Shown one piece after another: positions 14,992 to 21,388 of a stretch of DNA of 21,388 nucleotides; position 1 is the first letter of the stretch, and every line of letters begins with the position of its first letter. Made by a program: the position numbers and the translations under genes. Origin of the DNA: CAVWDI01 sp046259385 (GTDB lineage: Bacteria > Chloroflexota > Anaerolineae > Anaerolineales > UBA4823); NCBI GenBank assembly GCA_046259385.1, contig JBJYWI010000206.1:1-21388 (forward strand). Reading direction: 5' to 3'. The notes beneath the pieces were generated by a model, which had not been told where the DNA came from, did no database searches, and worked only from the letters and a program-made list of their open reading frames with translations.

Positions 14992-15243
14992 ACGACCTCA
15001 CTTTAAATTGAATGAAAATAGGTGGATTTATAATTATTTACTCGATTTTACCATTCTGGTTAAGTATTCGAAAGAAAAACGATTTCACAGATAAGCTTAT
15101 AATTTATTTTTGATAAGATCTTTAAAATGTGGAATTACAGATTGAACCTCTTGCTTTAGAATCGTTTCAAAAAAAAAGATATTAAATCTGCAGAGAATAA
15201 AAATTCAACATAACTTAATAAAATAGATACCGGAGAGAATCCT

Positions 15244-16488
15244 ATGGAAAACCTGTTTGACAGCGAACTTCAGGAACGGCTGGTGCAGTACGCCCGCATT
15301 GACACCACCAGTGGTGAGGAATCGAACAGCGCTCCCAGCACCAGCAGGCAGTTCGACCTGCTCAACCTGCTCGAGCAGCAGCTGAACGAAATGGGCGCCC
15401 AGGAAGTGGTGTTGAAGGAATATGGAGCGTTGCTTGCTACAATCCCGGCAACTGCCTCCAGTGATGCGCCGACAATCGCATTTCTGGCGCACGTGGATAC
15501 CACTGAATCATTCAACGGGTCCGGAGTCAAGCCCATTGTCCACTATAATTACGACGGAGGCGAGATCCATTTCCCGGAAAATCCAGAACTGGTGCTTTCA
15601 CCGGCGGAACAGCCTTATCTCGCCGGAAAGGTTGGCGAAGACATCATAACAGCCAGCGGCAGCACTCTTCTGGGCGCGGACGACAAAGCCGGCGTGGCGA
15701 TTGTCATGACGATGGCTAAACACCTTTTGGAGCACCCCGATATCCCGCACGGCCGGATCCGGATCGGATTTACGACCGACGAGGAGATCGGGCGCGGCGT
15801 TCCTCAAACCCTGCCTTCCGATCTGGAGGCTGAATTTGCATACACGCTGGACGGCGCTGATCTTGGGGAGGTGGTCGACGAGACATTCTCTGCTAATAAA
15901 GGCATAGTTACAATCAAGGGTGTGTCCATCCACCCGGGCGAAGCCAAGGATAAGATGGTAAACGCCCTCCACCTTGCCGCAAAAATCATCAACACTCTGC
16001 CGCATATGACCCTGACCCCCGAGACTACATCCGGGCGACAGGGTTACATCCATCTGTACCAGCTCAACGGTACCGCAGCTGAAGCTGAAATGCACTTCAT
16101 ATTACGGGATTTTGATGAGAGCCTCCTTAAGGAACATGGAAAACTGCTCCAGGATGTTTGTGAGATCGTTCAGAAGACCGAACCACGCGCCAGAATCACT
16201 TGTGAGATTAAACACCAGTACCGCAACATGCGCATCTGGCTGCAAGAGGACATGCGTCCGGTCGAGTTAGCTCGGGAAGCCTGCCGCCAAATTGGAATCG
16301 AACCATTCTCTAAACCCATCCGGGGAGGCACGGATGGTTCCCGTCTGACCGAGATGGGGGTTTCGACGCCCAACCTGTTCACCGGTATGCAGAACTACCA
16401 TGGGCCTCTGGAATACATCAGCGTCCAGGATATGCGTCGTTCCACCGAGATGTGCGTTAAATTGGTCGAACTGTGGTGGGCAGGTTAG
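15244..16488 (+). CDS. pepT: peptidase T (tripeptidase, M20B)
   Basis: A 414-residue M20-family aminotripeptidase of the usual family length. The zinc-binding and catalytic set is complete: His83 and Asp85 (AHVDTT), Asp146 (LGADDKAG), Glu180-Glu181 (TTDEEIGRG), Asp203 (LDGADLGE) and His386 (MQNYHGPLEY). The small dimerisation domain occupies about 215-320. Peptidase T cleaves N-terminal residues from tripeptides in the cytoplasm, the last step of peptide use. GGAGAG precedes the ATG. It stands alone, divergent from the DUF1295 gene and convergent with the ICMT-like gene. The coding region appears richer in GC than the Qmo-like operon. Confidence 0.96.
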   Translation: MENLFDSELQERLVQYARIDTTSGEESNSAPSTSRQFDLLNLLEQQLNEMGAQEVVLKEYGALLATIPATASSDAPTIAFLAHVDTTESFNGSGVKPIVHYNYDGGEIHFPENPELVLSPAEQPYLAGKVGEDIITASGSTLLGADDKAGVAIVMTMAKHLLEHPDIPHGRIRIGFTTDEEIGRGVPQTLPSDLEAEFAYTLDGADLGEVVDETFSANKGIVTIKGVSIHPGEAKDKMVNALHLAAKIINTLPHMTLTPETTSGRQGYIHLYQLNGTAAEAEMHFILRDFDESLLKEHGKLLQDVCEIVQKTEPRARITCEIKHQYRNMRIWLQEDMRPVELAREACRQIGIEPFSKPIRGGTDGSRLTEMGVSTPNLFTGMQNYHGPLEYISVQDMRRSTEMCVKLVELWWAG

Positions 16489-16691
16489 CAACCCCGTTTC
16501 CCTGGAACATTCTAAATATCGGGACAAAAAATTAACGGCTTTATCATATCTTGTAGGGCGGTTTTTCGCGTAGACTCCCGAATGGGACCAAAGCCGTCTT
16601 ATGAGGAACTTCAATATTTTTAGCAGGTGTATCAGCTGGTTCTCTCCAGCCCTTCCTTAAAACAGCAGCTCCAAACGGATCACATCCCAGG

Positions 16692-16713
16692 TATTATGCC
16701 AGTAGGCATAATA
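16692..16713. repeat. hairpin: 9-bp perfect stem, 4-nt loop
   Basis: TATTATGCC (16692-16700) and GGCATAATA (16705-16713) form a perfect stem around AGTA. It sits between the convergent pepT and ICMT-like genes. No T run follows on either strand, so a classical terminator is unlikely; it may stabilise 3' ends. Confidence 0.5.
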
Positions 16714-16733
16714 GGTCAGCAAATCTGGATACC

Positions 16734-16751
16734 ATGTCAATATATTGACAT
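16734..16751. repeat. 18-bp perfect palindrome next to the ICMT-like stop codon
   Basis: ATGTCAATATATTGACAT is its own reverse complement. It directly abuts the stop codon of the ICMT-like gene. It is AT-rich and loop-less, which suits a protein-binding site more than a terminator. Its role is unknown. Confidence 0.5.
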
Positions 16752-17333
16752 TTACCTGTTTTTTGGAAGACCTATCCATCTCGGTGTTTGTTTCATATAC
16801 TGCTCATAAGCATCCCCATACTTCTCGATCATAATCCGTTCCTCTTCGATGACACCGTAGTTCCAGGCGATGATCCATACTAGCGCACACAGGAAAAAAA
16901 CCCAGGATGTGCATGCGATACCTGTCCCTATATAACCCAGAAATAACCCAAAATAGCCTGGATTTCTGGAGATCGCGTATACGCCTTTCGTCATAGGAAC
17001 GCCGAGCGGGGCGGTAGAAAACGAGATGCCTGTTAGTAGAACCAGAACCCATCCGAAAAGGTAAATTACGAGACCGGCATAAAACCAGATTGCCCCAGGT
17101 TTCAACGGCAAGAATATACTGTAGATCAAGGTGAAGGGCATGATGATCATATGGGTGATGATAAATGTGATTTTGGTATTCCGGTTAAGCTGGCTCCAAC
17201 CAGGTTCCCCTTCACCCCGCTTTTCCATCTTATCCTTATCGATATAAAGAGGGATAAAACTAGCCGCGTATATAAGCACCATCAATATCCAGGCGTTCCA
17301 AATGCCAATTTTGAAATTCGGTATTAAAGACAT
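16752..17333 (-). CDS. isoprenylcysteine carboxyl methyltransferase (ICMT)-like membrane protein
   Basis: A 193-residue membrane protein with about five hydrophobic segments (near 10-30, 53-75, 81-104, 128-145 and 146-160). The C-terminal signature ISRNPGYFGLFLGYIG (121-136) and EEERIMIEKYGDAYEQYMKQ (163-182) is that of ICMT and phospholipid methyltransferases, where it binds SAM and the lipid substrate. Bacteria lack prenylated CaaX proteins, so the natural substrate is probably a small lipophilic molecule or a phospholipid. GGGAGGG lies upstream of the ATG. It is separated by 262 bp from the next gene and is likely monocistronic. It is distinct from the DUF1295 protein nearby but belongs to a related superfamily. 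Confidence 0.88.
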   Translation of the reverse strand: MSLIPNFKIGIWNAWILMVLIYAASFIPLYIDKDKMEKRGEGEPGWSQLNRNTKITFIITHMIIMPFTLIYSIFLPLKPGAIWFYAGLVIYLFGWVLVLLTGISFSTAPLGVPMTKGVYAISRNPGYFGLFLGYIGTGIACTSWVFFLCALVWIIAWNYGVIEEERIMIEKYGDAYEQYMKQTPRWIGLPKNR

Positions 17334-17595
17334 GATTGATTTCCCTCCCGATCAGTATTAAACGCAATCAATTAATTATTCAAATTATTATACAGGCTAG
17401 ATCATTATTTTATCCACCCAACAAACCTAAGTAAACAATCGAAAATCAAAAAGTCTTTTTTCACGGAAATCAATACCCGTCTAATATTTACAGATCGTTA
17501 TAAATAAATAATGTTCAGTCATTGGATAATTTGATTCCTGGTGATGTGGAATATGGAAGAAAAATCAAAGGAACGTTTAATTTCAAAATCCAAAT

Positions 17596-18198
17596 TCAAA
17601 CCCTCAGCGACCCACGGAATCCCCTGGAGGCATAGAAAGAGGGCGCGCTGTTGTGATACACAAAGATCTGATCATAGCGGCGGTCTGCAAAGAGGGCACC
17701 ACCTAATTCTCTAATTTCAGAGGGTGTTTTTATCCAACTGGAAGTTTTTGTATCAAATTCTCCAAGTTTCTGCAGTTCTCGATATTGCCCTACCGTTAAT
17801 AATTCAATGCCCATTTCGGCTGCCATATCAATCGCGTTGCCAGCTGGATGAACCCCTTTATCTTCACGTGCTTGCTGACCCTCACCGTCGTAGCAAATAC
17901 TTCTGCGGCCTTCAGGACTTTCCGCTGAACAATCATAAAATATGTGTTCACCGGTCTTTTTATCATAACCAACAACATCCGCTTCACCACCGGTGCTTTC
18001 CATTGCATACAGTGACGACAGTTTTTCAGGATGAGCTTCCAGTTTTGCCTGTACTTTCGCCCATTTAAGACCTTTGTGGCGGTTCATGTTTTCCCCAAAA
18101 CGAATCTTCAATATTTTGAGTAGTTCTTCACCTTGTTTTGGTGAGATTTCTAAATCTACCTTAACTTTAGGAATAGGTTTACCGTTACCTTTTGGCAT
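17596..18198 (-). CDS. DUF4256 family protein
   Basis: A 200-residue soluble protein matching DUF4256 over its length. Recognisable stretches are GEELLKILKIRFGENMNRHK (18-37), VVGYDKKTGEHIFYDCSAES (76-95), RRSICYD (98-104), NAIDMAAEMGIELLT (121-135) and ALFADRRYDQIFVYHNSA (168-185). The biochemical function of the family is unknown; its members are small cytoplasmic proteins and often stand next to other small stress or resistance-type genes. It starts 33 bp after the stop of the VOC gene, with AAAGGAG before the ATG, so the two are an operon. The N-terminus (MPKGNGKPIPKVKV) is basic and probably flexible. Confidence 0.9.
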   Translation of the reverse strand: MPKGNGKPIPKVKVDLEISPKQGEELLKILKIRFGENMNRHKGLKWAKVQAKLEAHPEKLSSLYAMESTGGEADVVGYDKKTGEHIFYDCSAESPEGRRSICYDGEGQQAREDKGVHPAGNAIDMAAEMGIELLTVGQYRELQKLGEFDTKTSSWIKTPSEIRELGGALFADRRYDQIFVYHNSAPSFYASRGFRGSLRV

Positions 18199-18231
18199 GG
18201 AATGACTCCTTTACATCGAGCTAGTAATCGC

Positions 18232-18564
18232 TTAAGGATGCTGTCGCAAACCAAGGACATTGCCATCCGCATCTTTCACCTGCGCTATCAGCAGCCCGTT
18301 TCCAACATCTTTAATATCCTGAACAATCTCAGCGCCTAATTCAGTCAACTCTTTAAGACTCGCTTGAATATCGGCGACATCTGTATAAGCGATGGGCCCA
18401 ACTGTTGAATTGGGGTCTAATCCCACTTCCAGATCACCAACCCTATAACCCACATAGTAGGTACTGTCGGCATAGGGTTCTACCCCTAAGAGATTGCTGT
18501 AAAAATTTTTCGCTGTCCCTAGATCTTTTACCGGATAAACAAGTAGTTTGATGCTTTTTTTCAT
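18232..18564 (-). CDS. VOC (glyoxalase/bleomycin-resistance) superfamily protein
   Basis: A 110-residue protein with the VOC fold. It has two beta-alpha-beta-beta-beta modules, starting LVYPVKDLGTAKNFYSNLLG (residues 8-27) and AYTDVADIQASLKELTELGA (59-78), and ends in VKDADGNVLGLRQHP. Members form metal-dependent dimers and include glyoxalases, dioxygenases and drug-binding resistance proteins. The usual metal ligands are not clearly complete here, as the first-module His is missing (LLVYPV). A binding-only role is possible. AAGGAG lies before the ATG. It leads the DUF4256 operon and diverges from the MarR pseudogene. Confidence 0.9.
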   Translation of the reverse strand: MKKSIKLLVYPVKDLGTAKNFYSNLLGVEPYADSTYYVGYRVGDLEVGLDPNSTVGPIAYTDVADIQASLKELTELGAEIVQDIKDVGNGLLIAQVKDADGNVLGLRQHP

Positions 18565-18611
18565 GCTGATCTCCTTGTGGCAGTAATATTAGATTGCTCT
18601 ACAGCCAATTT

Positions 18612-18635
18612 TCTTGATATTCAAGATATTGTCAA
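18612..18635 (-). promoter_or_regulatory. operator-like palindrome and -35 upstream of the VOC gene
   Basis: TCTTGA and TCAAGA (18612-18626) form an inverted repeat with a 3-bp centre, close to the AT-rich type used by MarR regulators. On the minus strand TTGACA (18630-18635) is a perfect -35. A 17-bp spacer would put the -10 at AAAATT (18607-18612), a poor match, so the palindrome would lie within the spacer. The adjacent MarR gene is dead. Confidence 0.4.
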
Positions 18636-18646
18636 GTAGATTGATC

Positions 18647-19112
18647 GTGGATATTAAGGGAAACTTTGAAAAGCAGTTATTTTCAGCCGCTCGTGACAAC
18701 GGCATTAGCGCTGTATTTATTTCCCAATGCAATAGCTAGTCAGCTGGGTCTTAACATCAATGATGGGGAGTGCCTAAATCTCCTATCTATATAAGGTGTC
18801 ACAACCACAACAGAACCAGCTCATTTTATTGGGCTTACAAATGGCTCGACAACGGAAATGCTTGATCGATTAGAGAAAATCTATCTCATCAGGCGAAAAC
18901 CCAATCCAACGGACAGGTGAGGCGACTTGATTGAGATCGAACAGAAACGGGTTGAAACAGCCGGTCTGCTGGTCAGGGGTATTCATCAAGAGCTTGCCGA
19001 ATTGATAGCGAGTTACTTAGACTAAGAGCTTAAAACCATAGTTGATTTTTTAACGCGTTTCACGAATAACATGCTAGAGCACACAAATATGGTAGAAAAA
19101 GATCTTTCCTGA
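18647..19112 (+). pseudogene. decayed MarR-family regulator, divergent from the VOC-DUF4256 operon
   Basis: Reading from GTG at 18647, the frame gives the first MarR helix (SAARDNGISAVFIS). After a one-base shift near 18725 it continues as NAIASQLGLNINDGECLNLL. This is followed by an eroded TAGEL-like region, then the recognition helix and wing (GSTTEMLDRLEKIYLIRRKP, then NPTDR) and the C-terminal dimer helices (GLLVRGIHQELAELIASYLD, later IVDFLTRFTNNML). In-frame stops interrupt it at 18792 (TAA), 18918 (TGA) and 19023 (TAA). One frameshift and three stops make it a clear pseudogene of about 150 residues. Such regulators typically control the divergent gene, here the VOC-DUF4256 pair, which may now be unregulated. 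Confidence 0.78.
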
Positions 19113-19589
19113 TGAGAGAAACGAATAGCGGTTATTCCTATACTGCCGCACATATCGTGACATTTTCAATGTCATGATTTATTAACCTGTCTTGAAAGTA
19201 CATTTTTCCGGCATTTATCCTTTATTAAATTATTTTACTGAAACCATCACCCAGTTTGACAATCACATATCTCCCAATCGCTTCGTTTAATAACATAAAA
19301 TCCTAGCTTTCTGCGAGGATTACTTGTGCCTCTACGGTGAGCTTTCCCCTATAGAGATTCGGAGCAATCCCACAGGGATGCTCCTTTGAAGTACATTTGG
19401 CGGTCCGAATTTTAATTCCCTGGAAGGGGTCTCCCGTTATTGGAAAATTCTGTTACTTTAGCACCACCTTCTTGAATACTTTTTATCTAATTCTTAAATA
19501 ACAAGTCACTATGGTACTGTCTTTCTTAGCCAGGAACATTTTCAATATGCGTAATATTTGAAAGGTAAACTACCTAGAACGGAATCGAT
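19113..19589. other. intergenic stretch, no gene recognised
   Basis: About 480 bases with no supported gene. It contains small stem-loops: TGACATT / AATGTCA (19158-19174), AATCCT / AGGATT around 19300-19322, and GGAGCA-TCCC / GGGA-TGCTCC with one bulge (19361-19384). None is followed by a good T run. A 23-codon minus-strand frame (19225-19296) has AGGA before its ATG but no recognisable homology. The stretch may be decayed gene sequence beyond recognition. Confidence 0.5.
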
Positions 19590-19655
19590 AAAAAAGGTCT
19601 AAAATTGAACTGGCGGTCGTGACTATGTTGAATCACAAACAAAGACCGCCAGTTC
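19590..19655 (-). terminator. rho-independent terminator of the sulfatase gene
   Basis: GAACTGGCGGTC (19607-19618) and GACCGCCAGTTC (19644-19655) form a perfect 12-bp GC-rich stem with a 25-base loop. On the minus strand it starts 9 bases after the sulfatase stop and is followed by AATTTTAGACCTTTTTT. This is a strong terminator, if long-looped. Confidence 0.85.
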
Positions 19656-19664
19656 TATATCCCA

Positions 19665-21388
19665 TTACTGCCTTGCCATCGCAACCTTGTAGCGCTCTTC
19701 GGGCGTGATCAGGTGATCCAGATCCTCTGCTTTCTCATCAATGTCGATCTGCACCCAGTTAACCGTGCCGCTGAACTCGCTGTCTTCTGAACTATAGTCT
19801 GGGGAAACAGGCGACCCGGCATCTTTGCCAACATCGCAGGTATCCGTTCCGAAGAGCATCGGCACCGTCATGTCAACGCGACCCTCGCCATCTTTCACCC
19901 CATCCACGTACAACGAGACGCTGCCCCCCTTTGCCAGGCCACCCCCGTCGTAGACAAACTCCATGCGTACTTGGTGTTTACCGGCGGGGATTTCCTGCTT
20001 TCCCTCAGCAAAGTAATTCTCGATGCCGAAGAAGTTGTAGCAGTGTTTGAGCCTGCCGCCTTTGGCGTAGAGACTCCACCCTCCAATTGCAGCGCCCAGA
20101 GAGACGATAACACCGTTAGCGCCGGATTCCGGCACCTCGATTTCAGCGGTCAACGAGTACGATTTATTGTGCGTCTGAAGGACCGCATGTTCTTGCAGTC
20201 GATGCATACCGCCAAACAACATTTGTGTCTTTCCCTTGATCAGCTGTGGCCGACCCGCGAGATCAGCATTGAAACGCTCAAAGGATCGATCGTCGAGTGG
20301 GAGAACATTGTACTTAACCGCCTCGATCAGGAACAAGCGCTGCAATTCAGCGAGCTTCTCCGGATATTCCTTTGCCAGATCCTTTGACTGCGTCCAGTCG
20401 GTGTTCGTGTCGTATAACTCCCAGATATCCTCGTCAAAGGAGCGCTCGTAGGAGCCAATCCAGGGCACGCCGTGCCTTGTAACTGCTGTCCATCCCTTGT
20501 GATAGATGCCGCGGTTGCAGAACATCTCGAAATACTGGGTCTCGTGCCGTTCTGCTGCATTTGCATCGTCGAATGCATACAGCATGCTGACGCCCTCGAG
20601 AGGCGCCTGCTGGATGCTGTTTACAGTCGTCGGTGCGGGGATACCCGCGGCTTCGAGGACCGTTGGCGCCACATCTATCACATGATGGAACTGTGAACGG
20701 ACCTCTCCCTTGGCTTGGATGCCGTTCGGCCAGTGCACGATCGTGCCGTTTCGGGTGCCGCCCCAGTGCGAAGCCACCTGCTTGGTCCACTGGTAAGGTG
20801 TATCCATGGCGTGCGCCCACCCTACCGCATAGTGGTTGGAGGCTTCCGGGCTGCCGAATTTGTCGATCTTGCTCATCAGAAATTCAGGGGTCTCGATTGT
20901 GCCCATACCGTTGAGCACAGCAATCTCGTTGAAACAGCCGTTCAGTGTTCCTTCCGCAGAGGCGCCGTTGTCGCCGATGATATAGTAGATCAGCGTGTCA
21001 TTGAGAACTTCCAGATCAGCCAGGGCATCAACCAACCGGCCGATTTGATGGTCTGTGTGCTCGAGGAACCCGGCATAGGTCTCCATCTCGCGGACAAGTA
21101 TAGGTTTGAGCTCTTCAGGCATATCATCGTAGGCGGGGATCTCCTCGGGCCGTTTGGTGAGTACGGCGTCGCTGGGGATCACGCCCAGTTTCTTCTGGCG
21201 TTCGAATGTTTCTTCCCGCAGCTTATCCCAGCCTCCATCGAATTTGCCCTTATATTTGTCGATCCATTCCTTGGGGACGTGGTGCGGGGCATGGGTGGCA
21301 CCGGGGGCGTAATAAATAAAGAAGGGTTTATCAGCCATGAGCGCCTTTTGTTGGCGCACCCATGCGATCGCCTTGTTGGTCATATCCT
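19665..21388 (-). CDS. type I sulfatase (arylsulfatase-like), partial: N-terminus outside the window
   Basis: The C-terminal 572 or more residues of a large arylsulfatase. The frame is still open at the right edge, so the ATG at 21381-21383 is internal and the true start and the C-x-P-S-R formylglycine motif lie beyond the window. Visible family features, counted from that ATG: FFIYYAPGATHAPHHVPKEW (21-40, active-site histidines), YIIGDNGASAEG (about 134-145, metal-binding Asp-Asn) and QVASHWGGTRNG (substrate-binding region). The last 200 residues form a beta-rich domain (YSLTAEIEVPESGANGVIVS, ends VAMARQ). Type I sulfatases hydrolyse sulfate esters. The large length suits the 750-800-residue arylsulfatase group. 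Base composition is visibly more GC-rich than the Qmo-like operon. No maturase gene is seen. Confidence 0.92.
   Translation of the reverse strand, partial: DMTNKAIAWVRQQKALMADKPFFIYYAPGATHAPHHVPKEWIDKYKGKFDGGWDKLREETFERQKKLGVIPSDAVLTKRPEEIPAYDDMPEELKPILVREMETYAGFLEHTDHQIGRLVDALADLEVLNDTLIYYIIGDNGASAEGTLNGCFNEIAVLNGMGTIETPEFLMSKIDKFGSPEASNHYAVGWAHAMDTPYQWTKQVASHWGGTRNGTIVHWPNGIQAKGEVRSQFHHVIDVAPTVLEAAGIPAPTTVNSIQQAPLEGVSMLYAFDDANAAERHETQYFEMFCNRGIYHKGWTAVTRHGVPWIGSYERSFDEDIWELYDTNTDWTQSKDLAKEYPEKLAELQRLFLIEAVKYNVLPLDDRSFERFNADLAGRPQLIKGKTQMLFGGMHRLQEHAVLQTHNKSYSLTAEIEVPESGANGVIVSLGAAIGGWSLYAKGGRLKHCYNFFGIENYFAEGKQEIPAGKHQVRMEFVYDGGGLAKGGSVSLYVDGVKDGEGRVDMTVPMLFGTDTCDVGKDAGSPVSPDYSSEDSEFSGTVNWVQIDIDEKAEDLDHLITPEERYKVAMARQ

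Noticed and set aside
19225..19296. 23-codon minus-strand frame with AGGA before the ATG
   Set aside because: Too short and without recognisable homology or operon context; not called as a gene.
1..21388. CRISPR arrays, tRNA, rRNA, prophage genes
   Set aside because: No regularly spaced repeats, no cloverleaf or rRNA-like segments and no phage structural or integrase genes were seen.

Overview
The window looks like part of a metagenome-assembled genome of an anaerobic bacterium. A 100-N scaffold gap flanked by an unmerged 55-bp contig overlap points to short-read assembly. The membrane-linked Hdr/Qmo redox module, the AT-rich intergenic spacers and the mix of AbrB-like, ICMT-like, DUF1295 and DUF4256 genes fit an anaerobic soil or sediment bacterium. 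Chloroflexota (Anaerolineae-like) is my best guess, at low confidence, because no rRNA or other phylogenetic marker is present.

Region 1 (about 1-6840, + strand) is the notable part. It is one operon: a small ArsR-type regulator, a TusA sulfur carrier, a stand-alone MvhD/FlpD-like subunit, two HdrA-like flavoproteins arranged like QmoA and QmoB, a small winged-helix protein, a QmoC-like membrane subunit (HdrC plus cytochrome-b-like part) and a DsrE-family protein. It ends at a clear rho-independent terminator. No aprAB, sat or dsrAB accompanies it here. The simplest reading is a QmoABC-like quinone-interacting complex served by sulfane-sulfur carriers (TusA, DsrE) instead of APS reductase, with several Fe-S cysteine ligands lost and the QmoB MvhD module encoded separately. 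A convergent LysR-type regulator follows.

Region 2 (about 7960-12300, - strand) holds a SelA-fold PLP enzyme with its own promoter and terminator. Upstream of it lies a probable operon of a methyltransferase, a double-SH3 protein (interrupted by the assembly gap), a quinone-oxidoreductase-type dehydrogenase and an AbrB-like protein.

Region 3 (about 12300-19660) is a looser accessory zone. It has a membrane-anchored alpha/beta hydrolase, a DUF1295 membrane protein, peptidase T, an ICMT-like methyltransferase, and a VOC-DUF4256 pair. Between them lie decayed sequences absent from a plain ORF list: a YdeI/OmpD-associated (OmdA) pseudogene, a 181-bp MITE-like element with imperfect 18-bp inverted ends, and a MarR pseudogene divergent from the VOC-DUF4256 pair.

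Region 4 (19665-21388, - strand) is the C-terminal part of a type I sulfatase that runs off the window edge and ends at a strong terminator. It looks more GC-rich than the Qmo-like operon. No tRNA, rRNA, CRISPR array, intact insertion sequence or prophage gene was seen.
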